Made by a program: the position numbers and the translations under genes
Origin: a virus
Reading direction: 5' to 3' (one strand)
Length of the DNA: 25,613 nucleotides
Virus record (IMG/VR): IMGVR_UViG_3300027851_000122
Span: 1 to 25,613 of that record
Notes under the pieces: generated by a model
Database searches by the model: none
What the model saw: only the letters and a program-made list of their open reading frames with translations
What the model was told of the DNA's origin: nothing
Shown: positions 15,389 through 22,433 of the stretch, piece after piece
Layout of the letters: each line of letters opens with the position of its first letter
How positions within the stretch are numbered: the first letter of the stretch is position 1

Positions 15389-15915
15389 AGTTCTTCCTCC
15401 TTCGGTGGTAACGGATCAAGGAACCGACGACCCTCTGACATGAAGCGTTGCTCATGCTCGGGAATTCCCGTTACATCCTCAACCTGACCGTCATCGAGTT
15501 CGTTGCTCAGTTTACCTCGTACTTCCCACAAGCAATCGCTTTCAGCGTGCCACAGTAGCCAGCGGTCACGGACCTTTTCAGTGATGGTGTTGATGTCCCA
15601 TCCGTAGAACGGACATGCCCCGTAGACGAGGATCGCCTGACAGTATGTCCAAAACCTCTCGTACAACATTGGTGGTAGGTCACGAACAGTCCAAATGCCG
15701 TGTCGCGACAGAACTGCATCGGCTTCCATCTTGCCACGCTCGTCAAATACACGACCGAAAATCTCGACGCACTCTTCCTTGGTGACCATGCCCGGTTGCT
15801 TGTAGGCAATACCGAACAGCAGATCGGCGGCTTCGATGGCGGTGAGTTGTTTCTTCCGTGGCGATATTATCGCCGTGAAGCGGGTACGGGCGTCGATGTT
15901 GGCTGTAATGATCAC
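15385..15915 (-). CDS. Hypothetical early protein (176 aa)
   Basis: This mixed alpha/beta protein has no signal or membrane segment. The N-terminal part (ARTRFTAIISPRKKQLTAIE) is basic; the middle is rich in aromatic residues (FWTYCQAILVYGACPFYGWD); the C-terminus is acidic (PKEEEL). GTG 15915 overlaps the previous stop as GTGA, and GGAGG lies about 8 nt upstream. It is not recognised. Its stop overlaps the 54-residue gene, so it is part of the translationally coupled operon. Confidence 0.75.
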   Translation of the reverse strand: MIITANIDARTRFTAIISPRKKQLTAIEAADLLFGIAYKQPGMVTKEECVEIFGRVFDERGKMEADAVLSRHGIWTVRDLPPMLYERFWTYCQAILVYGACPFYGWDINTITEKVRDRWLLWHAESDCLWEVRGKLSNELDDGQVEDVTGIPEHEQRFMSEGRRFLDPLPPKEEEL

Positions 15916-16379
15916 TTCATTGCCTCCTTCACCTTCTGCTCAACGTAAGCATCGAGTGCGCTGGTGTCGCGGGGGAGCGCGAGTGCTTTGTCAGTCTTAT
16001 CAATCGCTCCATGAACAGCAGAATCCGCCATATCCACCGGAGAATGCCCACACGCCATTGGGTGTGAGTGATTTTCAATTGATTCACCGCAACAGCAAAC
16101 ACCGCTCTCAATAGAACAGTTTGATGCGATACCTACCCATTGACATAGCGCCTCCCGCAACTGTTCAGCGTATGCCTGTGATGCGGCGAGTCTTTCAGAT
16201 GTTCCAAGTTCCAATGCTTCTATATCTGCAAGGGCAAATCTCAGCCTCGCGTTCTCTTCCTCAAGCTCGGCGATACGAGCGGTGAGTTGTTCAAGAACAT
16301 CAGCAACAGTGAAGCCATCAAACGTGTGAATTTCTTCATCGCGTAATTCAGCAATGAGTTGTTCGATTGTTTGGGTCAT
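15912..16379 (-). CDS. Ead/Ea22-like accessory protein with Cys/His cluster
   Basis: The 155-residue protein starts with a coiled coil (VADVLEQLTARIAELEEE and on, residues about 25-60), then a CCCGE and HSHPMACGHSPVD segment (about 99-119), and ends with ALALPRDTSALDAYVEQ. The PACGHSPVD-like and ALxLPxDTSAL blocks recur in Ead/Ea22-type phage proteins, which are common early accessory genes of unknown action. The open frame extends upstream to 16499, but ATG 16379 starts the recognisable protein, just after the stop of the upstream gene, with GGAG about 10 nt before. The Cys/His cluster suggests zinc binding. Confidence 0.75.
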   Translation of the reverse strand: MTQTIEQLIAELRDEEIHTFDGFTVADVLEQLTARIAELEEENARLRFALADIEALELGTSERLAASQAYAEQLREALCQWVGIASNCSIESGVCCCGESIENHSHPMACGHSPVDMADSAVHGAIDKTDKALALPRDTSALDAYVEQKVKEAMK

Positions 16380-16380
16380 T

Positions 16381-16653
16381 TCAATACATCTCCACTTCAA
16401 AAGCCATGCTTGATATGTCTTTGACAAAGCCGACCACAGGCCATTTCTGTATGGTGTGGTGAGCGTATTTTGTACCTGATATAACCTCACCAGACTCACT
16501 CAGCCCTATCAATACAGCGCCGGTTTCTGTCAGAGAAACAAGAACCCAAAAGCGGGGAGAGTCTTTTTTACAACCACCTCTTGCCCCAAATACGTTTCCG
16601 ACTTTGAGGGACATTTTCAGATTCGGCGGCATCCTTTCGAGATTGAATTTCAC
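16381..16653 (-). CDS. Hypothetical early protein (90 aa)
   Basis: A basic N-terminal part (KFNLERMPPNLKMSLK) is followed by a small beta-rich body (WVLVSLTETGAVLIGLSESGEVISG). GTG 16653 has AGGAGG 6 nt upstream. The sequence around it is richer in A and T than the flanking operon, like the Ea22-like gene next to it, which suggests the two arrived together. No family is recognised. Confidence 0.7.
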   Translation of the reverse strand: MKFNLERMPPNLKMSLKVGNVFGARGGCKKDSPRFWVLVSLTETGAVLIGLSESGEVISGTKYAHHTIQKWPVVGFVKDISSMAFEVEMY

Positions 16654-16668
16654 CTTACACCTCCTCCT

Positions 16669-17523
16669 TCACGAACTTTCGTCATTAGGAGCCTTGGGCA
16701 GCGGCATCCAGTGGGTTACGAAGTCAACATAGCCACTATCATCAACAAAGCCGTGGCCGTTCCACCAACACACTGTATGGAACCAATCATTTTTTGGTTG
16801 GTTGTATCGCCACCCACAACAGAGCATATCTGTCCCATCCTTCGGCGCAGTCTCAATCGGTTGCCACTCCGCTACTCGCTGCTCTGCCTTTGCGAGCTTC
16901 TCTTCCAGTCCATCACAACGGCCTTGGGCGACTTGCCATAGTTGCTCTGCCTTGGCGAGTTGATAGTTCACGATCAGCAAAGATTCTTCAGCGCCCATCG
17001 CTTTTGATGTTGCTGCAAGTTGGATTTCGTACTGCTTTTGCAACTTGGTGATAGTCAGGCAGGCAACATCATGCTTTCCTCGCCATTCGTTGATTTCTTC
17101 CTGAGCGGCGGCGAGTTGGGTCCGCAAGCAACCTGTATGCTCTCTGTGATGTTCCGCGTAACCGCAGATTTCGCAGCGACGTTCCTCCAGCGGCTTAGTT
17201 GCCTTGATGATGGCTGCGGCCACTTGGTCGGAGGTGAAGAGCGCGTGTGGTTCTTCAAGATGATCTGCGTATTCACTTGCGTCACCGAGCCATCCGCCAT
17301 CTTCTGCAAACTCAGCGTACAGAACCGGCTCCCCGACTTCCTTCAGCAATTCCACCTTGTATGCGGAGATAAGGGCTTCAAACTGCTGTGCAAGTTCATC
17401 GACAATCTCTGCATAGATTTCGTCATCGCAGACGATCTCCGCAACGTCCAACCCTTTGCGACCACCGAGTTTGAATGTCAGGTATTCGCGTGAGTGTTTC
17501 AGCGCAATCTCTTTAATGCCCAT
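16669..17523 (-). CDS. Accessory protein with C-terminal DUF551 domain
   Basis: The 284-residue protein has three parts: an alpha/beta N-terminal region (1-115), a CEICGYAEHHREHTGC metal-binding-like knuckle (about 117-132) followed by a long coiled coil (about 133-218), and a C-terminal DUF551 domain (about 220-279) with EWQPIETAPKDG at its start and VTHWMPLPKAP at its end. DUF551 proteins are frequent phage early genes of unknown function, often built from exchangeable pieces. ATG 17523 is preferred to GTG 17526 because GGAG then lies 7 nt upstream. It follows the previous stop by 10 nt. Confidence 0.8.
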   Translation of the reverse strand: MGIKEIALKHSREYLTFKLGGRKGLDVAEIVCDDEIYAEIVDELAQQFEALISAYKVELLKEVGEPVLYAEFAEDGGWLGDASEYADHLEEPHALFTSDQVAAAIIKATKPLEERRCEICGYAEHHREHTGCLRTQLAAAQEEINEWRGKHDVACLTITKLQKQYEIQLAATSKAMGAEESLLIVNYQLAKAEQLWQVAQGRCDGLEEKLAKAEQRVAEWQPIETAPKDGTDMLCCGWRYNQPKNDWFHTVCWWNGHGFVDDSGYVDFVTHWMPLPKAPNDESS

Positions 17524-17533
17524 CACTGTTCTC

Positions 17534-17728
17534 CTACGATGCCCTGGTCAGTCGTTCAACCTTGCGGATAACTTCGGCGTGCCGCGAGGTGCTACCGACA
17601 ACATGGCCGTTGCGATAGAAAGTCCATTGGAAGCGCGAACGCTGACGACTCCAACCATATTCGCACTTCACCCCACCGGGTTTTCCCACTGCATTCGCTT
17701 GACGGGTTATCAGGTCTATCAGATTCAC
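17534..17728 (-). CDS. Small basic hypothetical protein (64 aa)
   Basis: The product is strongly basic (CEYGWSRQRSRFQWTFYRNG, RKVERLTRAS), so it may bind nucleic acid, but no motif is clear. GTG 17728 overlaps the stop of the ParB-like gene as GTGA, with GAGGAAG about 7 nt upstream; a longer frame from 17752 would run into that gene and is not favoured. Its coupling to the ParB-like gene suggests a related role. Confidence 0.68.
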   Translation of the reverse strand: MNLIDLITRQANAVGKPGGVKCEYGWSRQRSRFQWTFYRNGHVVGSTSRHAEVIRKVERLTRAS

Positions 17729-18585
17729 AGTTCTTCCTCGACAACGGTGCACTTGCCGTGCGCTTCGATCAGATCACGAACGACCTTGGCGGGCAGCGCA
17801 ACCTCGATCACCTCGTCGTCGCCGAGTGCGTTGACGTCGTCCATTGTCATGGGAATTGCGGCCTTGAATTCGGCGGCAATACTGATGAAAGACTGTTGCA
17901 CCTTGGCGGGCATCTTCACGCCGGCAACGTGCTTCTTGGTGACCTTCTTTCCACCGCTCGCCTTGACTACCTCAACTTTCTTGCCTAGGTAATCTGCCGC
18001 CTTGCTGCCGTGCTTCCGAACGGCGTCAACGACCACCAGGGCCGAAACCTCGCCGCGACTGAGCATCTGCTGAACCTCGCTCGGTGCTTCGGCGAGAATG
18101 AGCCAGTTGTCGATAGTGTTGCGGTGCAATCCGGTACGCTCGGCAATCTGCACGACAGTCATGCCGTATCGCACCAGGCGCAGGAAACCGCGACCCTGTT
18201 CGAGCGGTGTCAGCGCCTTGCCCTGAGCAGTTCCGAGCATGTGCAGGACACAATCGGCGTCGTTGCCACGGTATTGCCGTGCTTCGAGCAGGTATTCGAT
18301 ACCCTCAGACTTCAACCGACGTGCAACGCGAGTGCGGCAATGCCCGTCGCGCACGATCACGCGACCGTCCACAACGCTCACGTCGATGGGTGGAACTGCT
18401 GCCCCGGCCTTCATTGCCAAGTACAGTGATTCGAGATACGCGGTCAGATCGTCACCTTCTTCGCGCAGGTTGAACCCTTCCTCGAACTCAAGAATGTCAG
18501 GGTCGACCTTGAAGTAGGTTGCTTTCTGAATACCGTCCGATTTCGCTTCGGCCATTGCCTTGAGCGATACGTGTTGCTTGGTCAT
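17725..18585 (-). CDS. ParB-like DNA-binding protein
   Basis: The 286-residue protein has a ParB/Srx-type N-terminal domain (about 25-120) with PPIDVSVVDGRVIVRDGHCRT (in part) at 65-85; DGHCRTRVA stands where ParB proteins carry their nucleotide-binding GxxR motif. A helix-turn-helix follows at about 143-165 (TVVQIAERTGLHRNTIDNW), as in ParB/KorB. The C-terminal part has a Lys-rich linker (KKVTKKH) and ends acidic (VVEEEL). No ParA gene is visible, so partition is unlikely from this window; a transcription or DNA-binding role early in infection is more likely. It starts in an ATGA overlap with the gene upstream. Confidence 0.85.
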   Translation of the reverse strand: MTKQHVSLKAMAEAKSDGIQKATYFKVDPDILEFEEGFNLREEGDDLTAYLESLYLAMKAGAAVPPIDVSVVDGRVIVRDGHCRTRVARRLKSEGIEYLLEARQYRGNDADCVLHMLGTAQGKALTPLEQGRGFLRLVRYGMTVVQIAERTGLHRNTIDNWLILAEAPSEVQQMLSRGEVSALVVVDAVRKHGSKAADYLGKKVEVVKASGGKKVTKKHVAGVKMPAKVQQSFISIAAEFKAAIPMTMDDVNALGDDEVIEVALPAKVVRDLIEAHGKCTVVEEEL

Positions 18586-19031
18586 TTCACACCTCGTTTA
18601 TTGACGAACGGTGTCAGGTCAGGCCCGACGAAACCTTCCGGTTTCATGATCTTGCCGTTCGCGTCTTTGTGCAGCTTCCCGTCAGGAAACACTTTCGCCA
18701 TGTTGGCGCGATGTACTTCGGCGAGTGCCCCCGGTATGTCGGCACCCTGGGAGAGCATTGACCCTATCGTAACGACCAACTGATCAACGTCATCATCGAG
18801 GATCAAATCTCGGTTGCAGTTCTCGAAGACGAAATCGAAATTCCCTTTCTTCATATCGCGACCCAAGGCATCGAGTTGATTTCCGATGACCTTGAATCCG
18901 AGGTGACGCAATTTCTCACCCAACTCTTCAAGTTGCAGGCCGAAATAGAGGGCCGACTGACGGACGTTGAATCGATTGTCCGTGTTGCCGGCCATCAAGT
19001 TGAATTGCCGAATGCTTTCAACGAAGTCCAT
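18582..19031 (-). CDS. HisE/MazG-like nucleoside triphosphate pyrophosphohydrolase
   Basis: This 149-residue all-helical protein has FNVRQSALYFGLQLEELGE (21-39) with metal-binding acidic residues (Glu35, Glu36, Glu39), a second acidic site at 79-83 (DDDVD), and a C-terminal EVHRANMAKVFPDGK (105-119) and KPEGFVGPDL (130-139), typical of phage members of the PRA-PH/MazG superfamily. It probably hydrolyses a nucleoside triphosphate to the monophosphate, to clean or redirect the pool or to lower an alarmone. A dNMP kinase is encoded just upstream. ATG 19031 has GGAAGAG 4 nt upstream and overlaps the preceding gene by 14 nt. Confidence 0.83.
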   Translation of the reverse strand: MDFVESIRQFNLMAGNTDNRFNVRQSALYFGLQLEELGEKLRHLGFKVIGNQLDALGRDMKKGNFDFVFENCNRDLILDDDVDQLVVTIGSMLSQGADIPGALAEVHRANMAKVFPDGKLHKDANGKIMKPEGFVGPDLTPFVNKRGVK

Positions 19032-19206
19032 TTGACTCTTCCTGTTTGGTTGATCTAACTACTTTTGGTTGTTTCATGGGCGAGTTTCGTGACGCAATTT
19101 CCCTACGCTGGCATTCCGGTGGGTCAGGGTCATTCATGTCCCATATCAACCCGCATTTATGACAAATCATCTGGTCACTGTGCTGCCGTGCGTAGCAAGG
19201 ATTCAT
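19018..19206 (-). CDS. Small zinc-finger-like protein (62 aa)
   Basis: The product begins MNPCYARQHSDQMICHKCG and continues with WDMNDPDPPEC. Cys4, Cys15, Cys18 and Cys31 could bind one zinc ion. Short proteins with a CYARQH, CGL-WD-NDPDPP-C pattern are, from memory, common in phages of Pseudomonadota. The second half is polar and Lys/Arg-rich. ATG 19206 lies 4 nt after the stop of a 19-codon leader ORF; the AGGTGA that overlaps that stop is its ribosome site. Function unknown. Confidence 0.75.
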   Translation of the reverse strand: MNPCYARQHSDQMICHKCGLIWDMNDPDPPECQRREIASRNSPMKQPKVVRSTKQEESNGLR

Positions 19207-19210
19207 TGCG

Positions 19211-19270
19211 TCACCTCAGTATTATGAAGCCACCTAACTGCTCTGCCGGTTCTTTCACTAGTTGCCACAT
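19211..19270 (-). CDS. Candidate 19-codon leader ORF
   Basis: ATG 19270 has a perfect AGGAGG (19278-19283) 7 nt upstream and runs 19 codons to TGA 19211, 4 nt before the next gene. It begins about 30 nt after the predicted start of a leftward promoter, so it would be the first frame read on that transcript. The product (MWQLVKEP, ending FIILR) matches no family I know. Its stop overlaps the ribosome site of the next gene, so its translation would feed directly into that gene. It may be a real micro-peptide or a leader that controls coupling. Confidence 0.5.
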   Translation of the reverse strand: MWQLVKEPAEQLGGFIILR

Positions 19271-19305
19271 ACTCGTACCTCCTATTTGATGTGAGTATGT
19301 ATTGC

Positions 19306-19334
19306 ATACTATTGACCGAGTTAGAGTATGTCAA
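19306..19334 (-). promoter_or_regulatory. Leftward sigma70-type promoter
   Basis: On the minus strand TTGACA (19334-19329, perfect) is followed after 17 bp by TAGTAT (19311-19306; 4 of 6). The stop codon of the dNMP kinase lies inside the -35 box. The upstream flank (TGCTTGACATA and the TTGAAA run before it) is shared with the promoter at 25249-25278, which supports both. It would drive the leader ORF and all genes to 14772. Confidence 0.68.
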
Positions 19335-19987
19335 GCATTATTTTCAAAGAATATTTTCAAAACTCGTTCCGTCTTGCGGTCGAGACTCTCTACCGTCCCG
19401 GCGTTGAGGATGATGCGGTCAACTCTCTCCAGGCGGTGATTGCTCACATGCCCGTCCGTCTTGCTGCGGTAAGGGTTGTTGGGGCGCAGCACTTCACAGA
19501 TCATGTTGCCGCGATCCTGCCCCCTAACGAACGCTGCCTCGTCTTCGAATCGCACGTCACTGATCACAAAATTGTGATGCGGGGTGTAAGTGTTGATCTT
19601 GTGTGCCAGTTGACGAATCCAGTACCCCTGATCACTTACCTTGCGGTAGTCCGTGCCCCACGTTTGCATCAGCCACCTGGGGGTACGGGGTTGCGAGTAG
19701 AAAGAGGCACCCATCGTCTGAAACTCGTACTCACCGTTGCGCGTCGACACGTACCAATCGACGAACTCTTCACGGGCACAATTCATCAGGCACAACTTTT
19801 CAGTCGGCACCTCCTTCAATGCCCGGTCATTGAAATAGGCGGCGCTGCAGTCAAACGCCTCGATCAATTCCCGCTTGAGGGCATCCGCGAACGACAGCTT
19901 GACGAACTTGCCCGTGCGCACCATCGCATCGGCAACAGTATCCTTCCCTGACCCGGTAACACCGTGCAACCCAATGATCCTACTCAT
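19331..19987 (-). CDS. Deoxynucleoside monophosphate kinase
   Basis: The 218-residue protein begins at ATG 19987 with MSRIIGLHGVTGSGKDT, a Walker A loop at residues 9-17 with the GKDT ending seen in phage dNMP kinases of the T4 gp1 type. Later parts fit the family: KLSFADALKRE (lid and base region) and FVISDVRFEDEA (about 141-152), the usual strand with a following Arg. It should phosphorylate dNMPs to dNDPs, feeding phage DNA synthesis from degraded host DNA. The frame is open up to 20116, but those codons overlap the upstream gene. The start overlaps the previous stop by 8 nt. Its last codons contain the -35 region of the promoter above. Confidence 0.88.
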   Translation of the reverse strand: MSRIIGLHGVTGSGKDTVADAMVRTGKFVKLSFADALKRELIEAFDCSAAYFNDRALKEVPTEKLCLMNCAREEFVDWYVSTRNGEYEFQTMGASFYSQPRTPRWLMQTWGTDYRKVSDQGYWIRQLAHKINTYTPHHNFVISDVRFEDEAAFVRGQDRGNMICEVLRPNNPYRSKTDGHVSNHRLERVDRIILNAGTVESLDRKTERVLKIFFENNA

Positions 19988-20264
19988 GGTGTTTATCTCC
20001 ATTGTTGGTTGATTTGCGATACGAGCAATCTGTACACTTTCGATCCCCGCCGTTTGACCCGTGCACGCAGTCCGGTCGCCCCGTGTGGAAGGGGATTTTG
20101 ACCATCTGCTGCACACCGATGAAGGTCATCATCTTTCCGACGAACGGGTGAACTTGGATGACCTTCTTACCCCAATACCAAGGCTTGTAGGGCGGTCGGT
20201 TATGGCAACCGTACTGACCTTTGTCGACCGTAATTGGATGTACCGGATGATCTTCAACCGGCAT
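19980..20264 (-). CDS. Small hypothetical protein with C-terminal Cys motif
   Basis: The 94-residue protein is rich in His, Lys and Pro. A central stretch (YKPWYWGKKVIQVHPFVGKMM) is followed by CVHGSNGGDRKCTDC, which could bind zinc with upstream His residues. It overlaps the genes on both sides (11 nt upstream, 8 nt downstream), in keeping with the packed operon. ATG 20264 has no strong ribosome site, so translation may depend on the gene before it. Function unknown. Confidence 0.68.
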   Translation of the reverse strand: MPVEDHPVHPITVDKGQYGCHNRPPYKPWYWGKKVIQVHPFVGKMMTFIGVQQMVKIPFHTGRPDCVHGSNGGDRKCTDCSYRKSTNNGDKHHE

Positions 20265-20499
20265 GGTTCACTGCCCTGAACGTACTAATCACACTGATTG
20301 CCTCAAATTGCTGGCAGGCCGAGTCGCCGGCTTCTCGACGTGCCCATGTCGCAATCTCGTACCCACCGTTGTTCGCGTGCAATCGGCAGTTATCTCGGCT
20401 CGGGCACGAAGTACCGGCACAGTATCGATTTTCAAAGTCTGCAGCAGGGGTAGCCGGTAACTTCGTACCTTGCCGCCACACAGGGAAGTCCTTATTCAC
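20254..20499 (-). CDS. Small Cys-rich hypothetical protein (81 aa)
   Basis: Starts at GTG 20499 in a GTGA overlap with rdgC. The middle holds YCAGTSCPSRDNCRLH (about 26-41), with three Cys and a His in a metal-site-like spacing, and a fourth Cys near SACQQF. No other domain is visible. Its position directly after rdgC suggests co-expression with the recombination protein, but no role can be assigned. Confidence 0.7.
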   Translation of the reverse strand: MNKDFPVWRQGTKLPATPAADFENRYCAGTSCPSRDNCRLHANNGGYEIATWARREAGDSACQQFEAISVISTFRAVNHAG

Positions 20500-21416
20500 A
20501 GTTCGTCCTCGTCATCGCTATCGGTGGTCGGCGAGTCGGTCATTTCCATACCGGCAAGCAGGTTGTTCAGCATTGCGTTCACTTCCTGGGACACGAGTGC
20601 TGCAGTCCCTTCGAACTCTTCTGCTGCGTCTGCCGACTCGGCTTCCTTCAGGATCACATCGCTGAACTTAATACCCTTCACAAGCAGTTGATCGGTGACC
20701 TTGAAGCTCATTCGGTCACCGTAGGTCACCGCCAGTTCGACAGGTTGCATTCCAGCAGTGATGCGGTCGTTGATTGCTTCGACGGATGCCGGTATGGCCT
20801 TGAAGCGTGCGACGGACTTCTGCGACCCCTTGAGGACGACTTCCTCGCCGACTGTGAAATCCCCACTTTCAGTTGATTCGTTGAGCAGCAAATCCATCAA
20901 CCAGGGGCCAACCTCGTACCCGTGACCGAGTGACACGAGAGACAGTTTCTCGTCTTCAAACAGTTGCGTCAGCAGTTCAAGCGTGGTGTCAATGCGACGT
21001 GCGCTCGTTGCACCGATCAGCAGGTACTCGCGGGTGATCATTACCGGCACGTCGACCGGCTTGATGTGCGAGGACGGCAGCAAGGCCATCGTGACCTCTT
21101 CCTTGAGTTCGGCCATCTGCTTGCGACTCGGCTTGTACCCTTGGCGCTGTTCGTACTCGATGACCTTGTCGACCATTGCCTCCTTGATGACGCGGGCCGG
21201 CAGCAAACGCTCACGGATTTGCACGTTCAGGATGACCGTACCATCGGCGGCAGTGAACACCGGCAGATCGTTGAAAACGGTCGAGAACCCGGCAAACGCC
21301 CACATGGTCTTTTCAGGGTTACGGACGGTCGCTTCGGGCAGCACACCGTCGATGCCGCGTAGCAGGATGCTGGTCGCACGGTCACCGAAACGGAAGGCGG
21401 TAAATGATTTCAGCAT
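20496..21416 (-). CDS. rdgC: RdgC-family recombination-associated protein
   Basis: At 306 residues it is close to E. coli RdgC (303). The family signature is clear: MLKSFTAFRF at the start, ERLLPARVIKEAMVDKV (about 69-85), RKQMAELKEEVTMALLP (about 98-114) and, near the end, an L-N-LL-G run before an acidic tail (SDDEDEL). RdgC forms a ring-like dimer that binds DNA and limits access of RecA. A phage copy may protect replicating phage DNA from host recombination or control the phage's own recombination. It overlaps the acyl carrier protein gene by 7 nt. Confidence 0.9.
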   Translation of the reverse strand: MLKSFTAFRFGDRATSILLRGIDGVLPEATVRNPEKTMWAFAGFSTVFNDLPVFTAADGTVILNVQIRERLLPARVIKEAMVDKVIEYEQRQGYKPSRKQMAELKEEVTMALLPSSHIKPVDVPVMITREYLLIGATSARRIDTTLELLTQLFEDEKLSLVSLGHGYEVGPWLMDLLLNESTESGDFTVGEEVVLKGSQKSVARFKAIPASVEAINDRITAGMQPVELAVTYGDRMSFKVTDQLLVKGIKFSDVILKEAESADAAEEFEGTAALVSQEVNAMLNNLLAGMEMTDSPTTDSDDEDEL

Positions 21417-21658
21417 TGCTGTTCTCCAATAGTGCGGGTGACAAGGGCAATCGCATCAGCGACGGTCTTCACGGACTCAATCTCACCGTCGTCGATGTCG
21501 ATTTCGAACTCGTTCTCGATTGCCATGACGACCTCAAGTGCGTCCAGACTGTCAAACCCGAGGTTATTGATAAAGTCGGTTTCAACGGAAAGCGGAGGGG
21601 TGGTTAGCCCGACTTGTTCTTTGATGACGGTCATCACCCGTTCTTCGATGGATTTCAC
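21410..21658 (-). CDS. Acyl carrier protein
   Basis: The 82-residue protein is a full-length acyl carrier protein: four-helix pattern, acidic, with DSLDALEVVMAIENEF (36-51) and Ser37 as the site for the phosphopantetheine arm. It begins at GTG 21658, with AAGGAG 7 nt upstream, right after the exonuclease gene. In bacteria this protein carries growing acyl chains and also binds regulators such as SpoT and MukB. In a phage early operon it may redirect acyl groups, act as a decoy or serve a modification enzyme. No synthase or transferase partner is visible in the window, so the role is open. Confidence 0.9.
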   Translation of the reverse strand: MKSIEERVMTVIKEQVGLTTPPLSVETDFINNLGFDSLDALEVVMAIENEFEIDIDDGEIESVKTVADAIALVTRTIGEQQC

Positions 21659-21670
21659 TTCATTACTCCT

Positions 21671-22234
21671 TTACAAATCAACTGATGGTTGTTTCACTGC
21701 GCGAAAAATGGCGAGGGTGTGCAGGGCTTGATAGCGTGCATCCTCAAGTGCGTCGTGTGCCGCCTTATTCTTGGCCGGCGCTTTGACGTGTGGGAAGGTT
21801 TCACGAATGGTCCGGTAATCCCGTACTGCCCAAAATGGCCAGGGTACTTTCTTCATGGTCGCCAAGTAGGCATTCGTGAGGATCGACACATCGAAGTCCG
21901 GCCCGTTGACCCACAACTCGAACGACCCTTTCGGGAGGAAGCCGGTCAGGGAATCCAGTGCCTTGCTCAAAGTAATGCGCGTCTTCGGGTCGAGGGTGCG
22001 AGCCTTTGCTGCCTCAGACTGAAACTTCCACCACCGAACGGTTTCCTCGTCGGTCGTCAGACCGTAGAACTCACAGTCATCAGGGTGAATGTTGACGTGC
22101 ATCTCTTTCGTGATCCGCTCGCTCTCGTAGTCGAGCAGTACCGCACCGATGGACAGGATGACCGACGTTGGTCGACAACCGAGGGTTTCGATGTCGACGT
22201 GAACCTGGGGGTAATCAGAGAGGCGAGTTGTCAT
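21671..22234 (-). CDS. DEDDh 3'-5' exonuclease (DnaQ/DexA-like)
   Basis: The 187-residue protein has the three exonuclease motifs: Exo I VDIETLG with Asp14 and Glu16, Exo II NGPDFD (110-115), and Exo III HDALEDA with His160 and Asp165. The SIGAV at about 28-32 and the RETFP run fit the Rv2179c/ExoX-type group. It should degrade single strands from the 3' end, either proofreading phage replication or breaking down host DNA, consistent with the dNMP kinase nearby. ATG 22234 overlaps the end of the small HTH gene by 20 nt. Confidence 0.88.
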   Translation of the reverse strand: MTTRLSDYPQVHVDIETLGCRPTSVILSIGAVLLDYESERITKEMHVNIHPDDCEFYGLTTDEETVRWWKFQSEAAKARTLDPKTRITLSKALDSLTGFLPKGSFELWVNGPDFDVSILTNAYLATMKKVPWPFWAVRDYRTIRETFPHVKAPAKNKAAHDALEDARYQALHTLAIFRAVKQPSVDL

Positions 22235-22433
22235 AGCGAATCCATTGGTAGGTTGTGCCTTCCTTGCTCTTGCCCGTTATGCGGACAAACCGCCCGGTGT
22301 GGCGCGTGAGAAACTGATGCGCGGCCTGAACCGTAATGCCGAGCAGTACCGACAGTTTGGTTGCAGTTGTGATACCACCAAGTGTCCTGAATGCTGCGGC
22401 GTACTTGTTGACCGACGGGCATGCTGTGTTCAT
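22215..22433 (-). CDS. Small helix-turn-helix protein (72 aa)
   Basis: Residues about 14-45 (FRTLGGITTATKLSVLLGI, then VQAAHQFLTRH) look like a winged-helix or helix-turn-helix fold, followed by a GTTYQWIRY strand. It is a likely DNA-binding regulator, though it may only be structural. ATG 22433 overlaps the stop of the upstream small gene as ATGA; the frame extends to 22490, but those codons belong to that neighbour. The exonuclease gene begins inside its last codons. Confidence 0.7.
   Translation of the reverse strand: MNTACPSVNKYAAAFRTLGGITTATKLSVLLGITVQAAHQFLTRHTGRFVRITGKSKEGTTYQWIRYDNSPL

Noticed and set aside
21655-21663. Two-codon ORF (Met-Lys-stop) overlapping the acyl carrier protein start
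   Set aside because: Its ATG is only 2 nt from the AAGGAG box, too close to be used; the GTG at 21658 has the ideal 7-nt spacing.
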